DNA from: Lentilactobacillus parakefiri
GTDB taxonomy: Bacteria > Bacillota > Bacilli > Lactobacillales > Lactobacillaceae
Length of the DNA stretch: 52,431 nt
Reading direction: 5' to 3'
Assembly (NCBI RefSeq): GCF_002157585.1
Contig: NZ_BDGB01000150.1
Location: 1 to 52,431 of the forward strand
The position numbers and the translations under genes were made by a program. The notes beneath the pieces are model-generated. The model had not been told where the DNA came from and searched no databases. It saw nothing but the letters and a program-made list of their open reading frames with translations. This document shows, piece by piece, positions 42,610 through 51,160 of the stretch (the first letter of the stretch is position 1; each line of letters opens with the position of its first letter).

Positions 42610-43818
42610 ATGCAGATAACAGGTAACGCATTGATTGAAACAAGTCAATTCACATGGCCGAAGGGCTTTTCCGCTGATTCGACCCACGCCGGGTTCAAGC
42701 CCGATCAAGATGATATGGGTTGGCTGTATTCCAGTACGCCGGCAAGCTCCGCTGGGGTATACACAACCAACCAGTTCCAAGCGGCACCAACTAAACTGAC
42801 CAAGCAAACGATTAATTTGGCACATCAATTACAGGCGGTGGTCATGAACAGTGGCAACGCCAATTCTTGCAATGGCACCCAAGGAGAAACTGATGCCTTG
42901 ATGATGCAGAAAATGGCCGCCGAACGCCTTCAAATCGATCCAAAATTAGTGGGAATTGCCTCCACTGGGGTGATTGGTGAGCCGTTGCCAATGGATAAGA
43001 TTAAGGCAGGTATTTCACAACTGAAGCTGACCGAAAACGTTGGCGTCACCAAGGCGATCCTGACGACCGATACCCATCCCAAAACGATAACGGTGAAGTG
43101 CTTGATTGACGGCCAGAAGGTAACCATTACCGGCTTTTGTAAGGGATCAGGGATGATCCATCCCAATATGGCCACAATGCTGGGATTCGTCACGACTGAT
43201 GCGGCGATTGCCGGAGTTGAACTTCAGCAGCTTCTCAGTACAACGGTCGATGAAACCTTCAATCAAATTACTGTCGATGGCGACACATCAACCAACGACA
43301 TGGTTGTCGTGATGGCGAACGGTGCAGCCGGAAATCAGCCGTTAACAAAAGATGCCATGGATTACCCAACCTTTGTGTCAGCCTTCAAGAAAGTACTAAC
43401 CCATTTAGCCCAGGAAATTGCCGGTGACGGCGAAGGGGCCTCCAAGTTGGTCGAAGTGAACGTTTCTGGCGCATACGATCATCAGGAAAGCCAACAGGTT
43501 GCCAAAGCAATTGTCGGATCAAATTTGGTCAAAGCGATGGTCTTCGGCGAAGACGGCAATTGGGGCAGAATCATGCAGGCAATCGGCCAAACAAGTGCCC
43601 ACGTTGATTTAAACGGCGTCAGTGTCGCTATCAATCACTTACAGCTGGTTCACAACAGTTTGGGGACTGGCATTGAGGATGATAAAGTCGCAGAGACCCT
43701 CAAACAACACAAGGTTGTGATTGACGTCGACCTGCACGCCGGCAAAGCAACTGGGACTGCTTGGGGTTGCGATCTTACTTATCAATATGTCCAAATTAAT
43801 GCATCATATCGAAGCTAG
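42610..43818 (+). CDS. argJ: Glutamate N-acetyltransferase / amino-acid acetyltransferase
   Basis: 402 residues. Self-cleaving ArgJ: KGSGMIHPNMATML holds the cut between Ala and the catalytic Thr, giving alpha and beta chains. N-terminal STHAGFKPDQDDMGW and MNSGNANSCNG and the C-terminal GEDGNWGRI are conserved. Transfers acetyl from N-acetylornithine to glutamate, recycling acetyl groups; whether it also uses acetyl-CoA cannot be told. GGAGAG upstream. The argB start follows 12 bases after the stop codon. Confidence 0.96.
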   Translation: MQITGNALIETSQFTWPKGFSADSTHAGFKPDQDDMGWLYSSTPASSAGVYTTNQFQAAPTKLTKQTINLAHQLQAVVMNSGNANSCNGTQGETDALMMQKMAAERLQIDPKLVGIASTGVIGEPLPMDKIKAGISQLKLTENVGVTKAILTTDTHPKTITVKCLIDGQKVTITGFCKGSGMIHPNMATMLGFVTTDAAIAGVELQQLLSTTVDETFNQITVDGDTSTNDMVVVMANGAAGNQPLTKDAMDYPTFVSAFKKVLTHLAQEIAGDGEGASKLVEVNVSGAYDHQESQQVAKAIVGSNLVKAMVFGEDGNWGRIMQAIGQTSAHVDLNGVSVAINHLQLVHNSLGTGIEDDKVAETLKQHKVVIDVDLHAGKATGTAWGCDLTYQYVQINASYRS

Positions 43819-43830
43819 GAGGTGAAGAAA

Positions 43831-44581
43831 ATGAGTCAGATAATTGTCGTCAAGGTTGGCGGTCACGCCACGCATCAGCTGACCGAAGAATTTTTTGAAC
43901 AGCTCCGCATCTGGCGTAACATGGGCAAACAAATTTTGATTGTCCACGGTGGCGGGCCACAAATTTCGGAGTGGAGCAGCCAACTCAATTTACCGGTGAA
44001 AAAAATCGATGGGGTCCGAGTTACTAGCGCACAAACCCTCAAAGTCACTCAAGCCGTCTTGCTAGGACTGGTTCAGCCGGCATTATGTCGGCAGTTATCT
44101 GCTCATGGCCTTCCTGTCGTCGGATTAAATGCTGGCGGACAAAAAAGTGTTGGTTGGTGATTATTTAAATCAGACACTCTATGGCGAAGTGGGGCAGGTT
44201 ACTGAGGTCAATCAGGATTACATAAACCACGCCCTGGCCAGTGGCATTGGCGTGTGTGCGCCGCTGGCAGTGACTGAATCAGGGCGGTATTTGAACGTGA
44301 ATGGTGATGTGGCCGCCGCGGCAATTGCACGATTAATGGGAGCAGAAAAACTATATTTGGTAACGGATGTTCCGGGTGTAATGATTAACAGCCACGTCAT
44401 TGATCAATTGAGCCTGCAGAAGGCCAATCAGCTGTTTGAGGCTGAAATTATTCAATCGGGGATGCAGCCAAAAATCAAAGCCGCATTCGATGCTTTAAAG
44501 CATGGCGTTAAAGAAGTTAAAATTACTAATCAGCTGCAGCATTCAGGGACTCGTTTATCGGTCAAGCAGCTGGCAATTTAA
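43831..44581 (+). pseudogene. argB: Acetylglutamate kinase, frameshifted
   Basis: ~250 codons from ATG 43831 (AGGAGG eight bases upstream). The first part shows IIVVKVGGHATHQL, HGGGPQIS and GVRVTS; the frame breaks near 44141-44150. One A fewer in the run of six gives GLNAGGQKVLVGDYL, and the 751-base span is one base over. The second part has VNGDVAAAAIARLMGAEKLYLVTDVPGV and MQPKIKAAFDALKHGVKEVKI, the ATP and glutamate sites. Without ArgB the pathway is blocked after N-acetylglutamate. The A-run position makes a base-call error likely enough to check first. Confidence 0.88.
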
Positions 44582-44594
44582 GGAGTGTCAGAAT

Positions 44595-45758
44595 ATGGAA
44601 CATATTTTTCCAACCTATGCCCAATACCCAATGGAAATTGTCTCGGGGCATGATTGGCATTTAGTGGACAGCAATCACAAATCGTATTTGGACTTCACCA
44701 GCGGAATCGGCGTTTGCAGCTTCGGTTATAGCAATGACTGGATTGAGCAGAGTGTGCTGAATCAACTCGGAAAAGTTTGGCATACCTCGAATCTGTATCC
44801 CAGCAGCTTACAGGATGAAGTCGCGGCTTCTCTGTGTTCGGACGGAATGCTCGCCTTTTTCTGCAATTCAGGAACCGAGGCCAATGAAGCGGCGTTTAAA
44901 TTGGCCCGCAAGAAAACTGGAAAGGGAAAAGTCCTGGCATTTAACAATGGCTTTCACGGCCGAACTTATGGGTCGATGTCGTTGACCGGGAATCCCGACA
45001 TCCAGGCCGGCTTTAAGCCACTGGTTCCAGAGGTAAGTTTCGCTGATTACAATGATCCCCACGCACTTGAGGCGATTAATGATGAGCTGGCTGCCGTGAT
45101 TTTAGAAGTGATTCAAGGTGAAGGCGGCGTGGTTGATGGCAGCGGTGAGTGGCTGAAAAAAGTCGCCGCTAAATGTCATGATCAAGGGGTGTTGTTAATC
45201 ATCGACGAAGTCCAGACCGGAATTGGCCGAACCGGGATGAAGTTTGCCTACCAACACTTCAGTCTGGATCCTGACATTATTACGTGTGCTAAAGCGTTGG
45301 GCAATGGCCTGCCAATTGGTGCCATGCTGGGTAAAAAGGAATTGGCATCGGCGTTTGGACCCGGGTCACACGGGACCACCTTTGGCGGCAATAAGATTGC
45401 CTTGGCCTCTGCCAAAGCTGTTTTGGAGCAGTTAACCCCGGATTTCTTGGCTCACGTTCAAGAAAAGTCCAAGGTTGTCTTTGCAGCCATCCACAAACAG
45501 ATTTCACCACTGGATGTTGTGGACAGTGTGAGTGGGTTAGGCCTGATGATTGGGATTCATCTGAATCATGCCGTTAACGTCGAGGATATCATTGGTCAAC
45601 TTCAAGACAAGGGGTTGCTGACGCTATCAGCCAAGCACAACACACTGCGTTTACTGCCACCATTGGTAATGAGCGAAGCCGATCTGTTAGCGGGTGTTGA
45701 CCAGATTGCTGGTGTATTGGCAACTGTTGATGCCAAGGTTGGCACCCAATCGGTATAA
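44595..45758 (+). CDS. argD: Acetylornithine aminotransferase
   Basis: 387 residues from ATG 44595 with AAGGAG 10 bases upstream. Class III PLP aminotransferase: GIGVCSFGYSN, FCNSGTEANEAAFKLARK, IDEVQTGIGRTG, and the PLP lysine in TCAKALGNGLPIGAML, then HGTTFGGNKIA. Converts N-acetylglutamate semialdehyde to N-acetylornithine. Last gene of the operon in this window; argF and carbamoyl-phosphate genes are not here. Confidence 0.96.
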   Translation: MEHIFPTYAQYPMEIVSGHDWHLVDSNHKSYLDFTSGIGVCSFGYSNDWIEQSVLNQLGKVWHTSNLYPSSLQDEVAASLCSDGMLAFFCNSGTEANEAAFKLARKKTGKGKVLAFNNGFHGRTYGSMSLTGNPDIQAGFKPLVPEVSFADYNDPHALEAINDELAAVILEVIQGEGGVVDGSGEWLKKVAAKCHDQGVLLIIDEVQTGIGRTGMKFAYQHFSLDPDIITCAKALGNGLPIGAMLGKKELASAFGPGSHGTTFGGNKIALASAKAVLEQLTPDFLAHVQEKSKVVFAAIHKQISPLDVVDSVSGLGLMIGIHLNHAVNVEDIIGQLQDKGLLTLSAKHNTLRLLPPLVMSEADLLAGVDQIAGVLATVDAKVGTQSV

Positions 45759-45856
45759 AATGTGAAACAAATGTGACTATCTCTAATATTTTCTTTACTT
45801 CCCTCATGGCATCGGGTATCTTTAAGATAATCTATTGCCATTGAGAGGCGATCAGC

Positions 45857-46390
45857 TTGAAGACAAGTAAACAACTATTGAGGTATTGTTGGGCCTTGTT
45901 GGGTGGCTTTGTCGCGCTGCTGTTGATCTACCTTTATGACGGTGCGGTAAAGTTGCTTGACTGGTACGCGAGGGGCAGCTTTCGGATGGTATTCAACTTA
46001 TCTCCTTGGGACTGGTACTTCTTGCTAGAGACCATTTTGGTGGTACCGATCGTTAGGATGTTGATGACGTCAATCTACAGCCAAAAATCAGTTGAATTTG
46101 AAACATACAAGGATAAGGCCTTGCGCCTGCATCATGCAGATGTCCAGGCAAATCATAAGCACCATGATTGGTCAGCTAATGGGGTTCGAGTGAATCCTTG
46201 GGAATTTCGTTATTCACAAACCCAATCATACAAGGGCGCTTCTGATTTTGGTTTCAGTATTTTCAAAAATTTGGTCTTAAATTTAATCGTCATTGTTTCC
46301 GGCCCAATTTGGCTGATCTATGCACTTGTTAGGCGGACAAAACATACTAAAAGAGATTGGGACGAAAGGCGCTTTGATCCCAGAATTTAA
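45857..46390 (+). CDS. Membrane protein of unknown function
   Basis: 177 residues from TTG 45857 (GAGAGGCGATC upstream). Helices at about 10-28, 52-70 and 140-160 (SIFKNLVLNLIVIVSGPIWLIYALV); a His-rich middle (LRLHHADVQANHKHHDW). No family recognised. The last ten residues (DWDERRFDPRI) and the stop codon are encoded by the left arm of a type 2 hairpin repeat, so the natural C-terminus has been replaced or extended by the repeat. Expressed alone, about 100 bases after argD. Confidence 0.65.
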   Translation: MKTSKQLLRYCWALLGGFVALLLIYLYDGAVKLLDWYARGSFRMVFNLSPWDWYFLLETILVVPIVRMLMTSIYSQKSVEFETYKDKALRLHHADVQANHKHHDWSANGVRVNPWEFRYSQTQSYKGASDFGFSIFKNLVLNLIVIVSGPIWLIYALVRRTKHTKRDWDERRFDPRI

Positions 46391-46453
46391 CAAATAAACG
46401 CAGTTATTCCGGATTTTGGAATGACTGCGTTTATTTGTTAAATGGCCGGGATC
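46355..46453. repeat. Dispersed hairpin element, type 2, copy 3
   Basis: GATTGGGACG, GGCGCTTTGATCCCAGAATTTAA, then a 24-base arm (46387-46410), loop GGATTTT, complement (46418-46441), then TTAAATGGCCGGGATCAGCCG. A further fragment, ATATAAAAGTGGTAATCAGAGTTG (split by small changes) and GTCCCAGCCCC, follows to about 46540 and resembles the sequence after the copy at 15204. It overlaps the end of the membrane-protein gene. Confidence 0.8.
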
Positions 46454-46566
46454 AGCCGTTTGTCGCAAGTTTTATCAATATAAAAGTGGTAATCAGAGTT
46501 GCAACAAAAACTACCGTAACAACTAATGTCCCAGCCCCTTTTATCGTATGTTTAGGATGATCGGGT

Positions 46567-48051
46567 TTAATTCAGTGGTTCGGTACTTTTCATCAATTCT
46601 GCCGGCCACAATGCGAGGAGGTGTCCATATCCCTGCGAGTCAAATGCCAGACACTCCCATTCCCGTTTGGATTGGAAAACGGCGTAGTTGACGTCATCCG
46701 GCGTAGCGGTCCCGGCAGTCAACTTATCAACGGGGATTGAGGTCAAGACGTCGTCTGAAACCACGTAAATTCGATTATTGACGTTGTTGAAAGCAACCCC
46801 TTGATTAGGCGAGCCGCCACGAGTCTTTAATTTTTCGGGTGCGGCGGCAAATTTGACACTATTTTCGTCGAGTCGACCATAGAAGAACATGTAGCCCATG
46901 CCGTTCTTTCGGCCCCAGTAGGCGTTACCGTTCTTATCAAAGACTAGCGTATGCAGCTGGAGGTTGCCCTTTGTTCCCTAGAACATTTTGAAATTGTATT
47001 GTCTGATTGGTGCCATCGTGTTAGGATCCATTTCCAGAACGGTATTATTTTCATCTCGGTTGCGCAGGTCGGTCAACGTATTATCTTCAACCAGGTACAG
47101 GTGCTTATTTTGTGGATTGAAGGTTAGCGTTTGGCCGTGGCCAATATCAACTTGGGGACTGAGCTGAACCGTTTCAGCAATTTCGATATTCTTGAATAGC
47201 TCGGGATTTTTGGCCTTGATTTTAGCAATCCGGGACTGGCCGTTCGCAATTTGTTTTTGTAAGCCAGCAAGTTTGGTTCGATCTGCGGCAGCCTTTTGAG
47301 AACTTGTTTTCAAGCTGGTTGCCAAACGTTTCTTGACTGTGCCGTGGGCCTTTCGATAGTTGGCTTGGGCTGTTCGTTTGGCGTTGTTCAGATTATTAAT
47401 CGTTGATTTTAGAGTTTGTTCCCGGCTAGTCAGTGACTTGACGTTTTTAAAGGTGTCCTTCATCGATTCGTACAAGTCGTCATATTGGTTGTTATGAGCG
47501 ATTCCTTCTTCGGTGTACGGATTAAAGTAGTTAAAGGCGTTCCACAAAGCCATCGGATCATTTTCCAATCCCAGTTGTTTGAGTTTGTTGGTATCAAATT
47601 TGATGATGACACCAAGATTGGTATCACTACCGTTGGATTCGACAAAGTACACGTTACCGGAATCGTCTAATGCAACACTCTGGAAATTGCCGTGCTGATA
47701 GTCAGTGACGTTGAAACCGTCGGGGAGGAACCACTGGGTTTTAAACGAATTGGCGGTCGTCGTAGTCGCATTGGTGGTCGCAAAGGTGTCCCCAGCGTTG
47801 TCTTGCGTGGAATCGATGGTTCCTTGATTATATTGACGATCCATATTGCCAATCGGCGAAGTATTATCGATATTCTTGAGGTCACTTGAATCATAGTTGG
47901 TGAGGACATTTCCGGCGTTGACCTGGGGAATTGATTTGACCGCACCGGGAACGTCGATGATATCTGCTTGAACGTTTGTTGAAGCGACGAGGACACCAGC
48001 AGCGGTGAAGGCTAAGGCAAACGTCAGCAGGGTTCTTAAAGGTTTATTCAT
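46567..48051 (-). pseudogene. Helveticin J-family class III bacteriocin-like secreted protein, in-frame TAG
   Basis: 494 codons with TAG at 46978-46980. Signal peptide to about residue 29 (VASTNVQA). Family-like blocks: HGNFQSVALDDSGNVYFVES, GVIIKFDTNKL, WNAFNYFNPYTEEGIAHN, VDIGHGQTLTFNPQNKHLYL, YNFKMF-stop-GTKGNLQLHTLVFDKNGNAYWG, FFYGRL, VSDDVLTSIPVDKL. The stop falls where relatives read FKMFHG or similar, leaving ~137 codons after it. An insertion of ~100 helical Lys/Ala-rich residues (STINNLNNAKRTAQANYRK...) splits the domain. Helveticin J is a heat-labile lytic bacteriocin; activity here is unproven. Follows the secreted repeat protein by 28 bases. Confidence 0.8.
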
Positions 48052-48079
48052 CTTATCTCGTCCTTTTCTAAATGATTGA

Positions 48080-50188
48080 TTATTGTGCGTCGACGGTGTA
48101 GGTCACGCTGAGTGATTGATCGTTGGCATTTTGTTTGACTGATTGAGCGTGGTAGGTCATGGTTTGCCAAGTAATCCTAATTGACCCGTTCACGTCTTTA
48201 GTGAAGCCCGGATATTTTGGTGATTGAAGGGTTGACCAACTACTGGTCTTCAAATTGTTTTTGACTGAATCCAAATCTGTCTGATTTAAGCTGGCTGTTT
48301 GACCATTATCGACATACTGCATCTCGGCTGCAGATTTGAAACTGGTGTTAATGGTGGTTAGCGAATCGGCACTGTACTTTGCCAGGGCCTGTTTGAAATT
48401 AGCCAGGTTAGTTGCCGACAGTCCAGCGATGTCTACTGCACTTAATTGGCTGTAGGTTGGCTGACTGCTGCCACCAACGTCTGGGAATTCCCAGCTGCTG
48501 TTCACGTACGTTAGGCCGGTTGGTGTCAACTCTTGGGTGTTGGCACTGTCCGCTGAAGCGTCGGTGGCGTATAAATTGACGTGTGTCGAATTGTTTGGCT
48601 TGCCGACATTGATCGAAACGGAACTGCCGAACTTAGCCTGGGCTAAAGTGCGCTGTTGGTCGTCGGAGAGATGTTCTTGATCCAAGAGATAACCCGTTCC
48701 GGACAATGATGATGCGGCCAGTGCGTTGATTTCAACCACGTCACGATCACCAAGAAGCCACTTTCCGGATTTTTGGGATCCCAGGGTGGTTCCTTTCTTG
48801 GCCGGGTTATCCGAATCGGTGTTGACATAGTCAATTGACTTGATGATTTTTCCACTGCTTGGGTCGACAAAATTAATTCTGACGGCGTTATCGGCGATTG
48901 GCGTATCTGTGCTGGCAGCCTTGAGGTAGACAGCACTACCAAATTTGGTTTTCGCCAGGTCGGAGATTTGATCTGTAGATAAGTCGGTGAGTTGGTAGCC
49001 GGAATCCTTTAAGGCGGTTGAAATAGCGGACTGAACTGCTTTTTGATCCGTATCATTTAATGAGGCTGATCCATTTGAATTTGTACCCAGCAACTGGCCC
49101 GGCTGCCCGTTCGTTGGGGCGTAGTCAACTGTATCGATTACCGCGTTGACGTCATTGACCAGATTAATGCGGACTGCGTTACCGGGAATTGGACCAGCGC
49201 TTTTAACGGTCAGTGAAGCACGATGACCAAATTTAGCCTGAGCAAGAAAGCCAGCTTGATTGGCAGAAATCGTGTCCAGAGTGTAACCGGTGCCTTGAAG
49301 CGCTTGTCGAACGGCAACTTGAATGTTGGCTAAATCATCATTGCCAAGTGTCCAGGAAGTCTCATATGGGACCCCCAGCGGTTGATCATATTGGGCGTTG
49401 GTACTGGTGTAGTTGATGTAGCGAATCAAATTTCCCTTGGCATCAACCAGGTCGATTCTCAAGGCGTTATTAGGAATTGGCGCTTCTGCTTGGCGAAGGC
49501 CCTTATACAAAATCCAACCATTTGCTTTGGCATCGGCAGAATTGATGGCACTGATGTGAACCCAAACGTCACCTTCACGGGCTCGGGTGCCCATACCATC
49601 AATTTTAAAGGTGGCGTCGGCATATCTGACGGAGTCACCAATTTGTTTGCCGGCTTGATAGGTTGTGTTGAGTGGGGCTTTGTATGTAACGGTTTTACCA
49701 TCGTTTTGGAAGCCGGGAGCCGCAATTTTGAAGGTGTATTTGCTTAAATTAGTTGGTGGGGTCGTTTGGTTGAACGTCTTGAAGGCTTCGAGGCCACCGC
49801 CAAAATGGCCGGCTTTTTTGCCGCCGTAAATCCAGCCGTGGTATTGGCCGCTAAAAGCCGTCACTTTGTAATAAAGGGAGCCATTTTTGGCGGTTAACTG
49901 ACGTTCAGCAACAAAATTGTCGGCTGAAGAGGTCGATTTGGCAAGCTGACTTAAAGTTGCCTTGCCGGCAACAATGTGGGCACCCCTACTAACGGGTGGT
50001 TTGGAGTAGAGGGCGAAATTTCCGGTAAAGGTAACGTTTTGAGGGGCAGAATTTCCAGTCAAGGGGCGATCAGCCGGGAGCAATTTGGCGGCACTTCCGT
50101 GGGCGGGTGGAACACTCACGCAACTAACTCCAAGGAGCCCCAAGGCAACGGCTGAGATAAAGATCGAACTTTTGAACTTAACAATCAT
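48080..50188 (-). CDS. Large secreted protein with three ~95-residue repeats
   Basis: 702 residues from ATG 50188 (GGAG nine bases upstream). Signal peptide to about AHGSA (33). Two SH3/GW-like parts follow (FTGNFALYSKPPVSRGAHI... YHGWIYGG; KAPLNTTYQAGKQIGDSVRY... NGWILYKGLRQAE). Then three repeats, each opening I-P/A-x-NA(V/L)RI(D/N)(L/F)V and ending AKFGxxxxL/IxV (about 237-330, 331-427, 428-530). The C-terminal ~170 residues are Ser/Thr/Asp-rich without anchor motif. No LPxTG. Probably wall-associated by its SH3 parts. Upstream of the bacteriocin-like gene in one operon. No named family recognised. Confidence 0.8.
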   Translation of the reverse strand: MIVKFKSSIFISAVALGLLGVSCVSVPPAHGSAAKLLPADRPLTGNSAPQNVTFTGNFALYSKPPVSRGAHIVAGKATLSQLAKSTSSADNFVAERQLTAKNGSLYYKVTAFSGQYHGWIYGGKKAGHFGGGLEAFKTFNQTTPPTNLSKYTFKIAAPGFQNDGKTVTYKAPLNTTYQAGKQIGDSVRYADATFKIDGMGTRAREGDVWVHISAINSADAKANGWILYKGLRQAEAPIPNNALRIDLVDAKGNLIRYINYTSTNAQYDQPLGVPYETSWTLGNDDLANIQVAVRQALQGTGYTLDTISANQAGFLAQAKFGHRASLTVKSAGPIPGNAVRINLVNDVNAVIDTVDYAPTNGQPGQLLGTNSNGSASLNDTDQKAVQSAISTALKDSGYQLTDLSTDQISDLAKTKFGSAVYLKAASTDTPIADNAVRINFVDPSSGKIIKSIDYVNTDSDNPAKKGTTLGSQKSGKWLLGDRDVVEINALAASSLSGTGYLLDQEHLSDDQQRTLAQAKFGSSVSINVGKPNNSTHVNLYATDASADSANTQELTPTGLTYVNSSWEFPDVGGSSQPTYSQLSAVDIAGLSATNLANFKQALAKYSADSLTTINTSFKSAAEMQYVDNGQTASLNQTDLDSVKNNLKTSSWSTLQSPKYPGFTKDVNGSIRITWQTMTYHAQSVKQNANDQSLSVTYTVDAQ

Positions 50189-50316
50189 TAATTTCATCTC
50201 CATGAATTTCCAAGATTTAGTTCCTGCCATTTCATAGTATCGTGAAAATATCTATTTGAATTAAAGTTGGTTAAACTTTTACGGGGTGTTTACGGAACCT
50301 TTACAAAGAGTGCGAA

Positions 50317-50410
50317 GGGGGGCGTTTAGCAATTGGTTTCTAAGCCTCTCCGGACGGAAGCCGAGTCTGGCTTTCGGCAGGAGAGGCTTAGAAACCAATT
50401 GCTGCCCCCC
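50317..50410. repeat. GC-rich 24-bp perfect palindrome element
   Basis: Arms AGCAATTGGTTTCTAAGCCT... (50328-50351) and their exact complement (50380-50403), flanked by GGGGGGC (50317-50323) and GCCCCCC (50404-50410). The 28-base centre has GGAAGCCGAGTCTGGCTTTC. A diverged partial copy follows at 50437. It lies between divergent upstream regions and the YbjQ gene end. Confidence 0.8.
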
Positions 50411-50436
50411 GAAGCACGTTTCAACAAAATAGCAGG

Positions 50437-50495
50437 AAAGAACGGCCAAAAGCCGAGTCAGGCTTTTGGCTGGCGAGGCTTATCATTCAATTGCC
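50437..50495. repeat. Partial copy of the 50317 palindrome
   Basis: GCCAAAAGCC-GAGTCA-GGCTTTTGGC is a perfect stem-loop matching the centre of the 50317 element (AAGCCGAGTC), followed by GCGAGGCTTATCATTCAATTGC, which matches its right arm with changes. The left arm is absent. Confidence 0.65.
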
Positions 50496-50527
50496 TCCTG
50501 AATATCTTTCCAAAACCATAGAAAAAA

Positions 50528-50554
50528 GGCCCGAAGACAACCTGCCTTCAGACC
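50528..50554 (-). terminator. Terminator of the YbjQ-family gene
   Basis: Minus strand: GGTCTGAAG, loop, CTTCGGGCC, then TTTTTTC. Three G-U pairs, so it works on this strand only. Confidence 0.7.
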
Positions 50555-50574
50555 TCTAAATCAAAAAAATCTAT

Positions 50575-50901
50575 TTATTTATACTTAATCGCAGTCCCAT
50601 AAGCCGCCACCGACTGCATGTCAGCGCCAATTGAACCGGAGTCAAACCGCATCATGACAACCGCATCGGCACCCATTTCAATTGCGTTTTGCTTCAGTCG
50701 GTCAACGGAAATGTTTCGGGCTTCATCCAACATCTTGGTGTAATCCTTAATTTCGCCACCAACAATGTTTTTCAAGCCAGCACCGATGTTTCGGACAACG
50801 TTTTTAGATTGGGTGGTTAACCCAAAGACTTCTCCGATCACTTCGTATTCTTTTCCTGGGATGTGTTCGGTCGTTGAAATGATAAAATGGTCTTCTGCCA
50901 T
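50575..50901 (-). CDS. YbjQ/UPF0145 family protein
   Basis: 108 residues from ATG 50901 (GGAGGT seven bases upstream); the frame runs to 50994 without a site. YbjQ-type fold: [23 protein letters not shown] near the N-terminus, the helix [21 protein letters not shown], and [23 protein letters not shown] at the end. A pentameric cytosolic family of unknown function, sometimes called heavy-metal-binding without direct proof here. Monocistronic. Confidence 0.9.
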   Translation of the reverse strand: MAEDHFIISTTEHIPGKEYEVIGEVFGLTTQSKNVVRNIGAGLKNIVGGEIKDYTKMLDEARNISVDRLKQNAIEMGADAVVMMRFDSGSIGADMQSVAAYGTAIKYK

Positions 50902-51160
50902 GATTGCTACCTCCAATTTTTGTCTGAATCTGTCATAAGTGTAGCATAAATTGCTGACAGAACAAGCCTGATATAAGAAAACCCGCCGGACCAAGGTCAG
51001 ACGGGATGCATTTGTGAGACGCTAAATGTGGTTTAGAAAGATCGTCATCACCATGCAGTAAATATTATAACGTGCTTCAGGTTGATTTGAAAGCTAAAAT
51101 GTAACGTAAGTGTCAATATTTTTGCGGTAGGCTATTAACCATTAGTCTGACCTTAATTTC
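50902..51160. other. Gap between YbjQ gene and insertion element
   Basis: No gene seen. The AT-rich part from about 51050 (TGTAACGTAAGTGTCAATA, then GCGGTAGGCTATTAACC) may be the right end of the insertion element, but its terminal repeat could not be set because the other end is outside the window. Confidence 0.35.

Noticed and set aside
50333-50521. A 62-codon open frame through the GC-rich palindrome.
   Set aside because: It reads through two inverted repeats, has no ribosome site and no protein-like composition.
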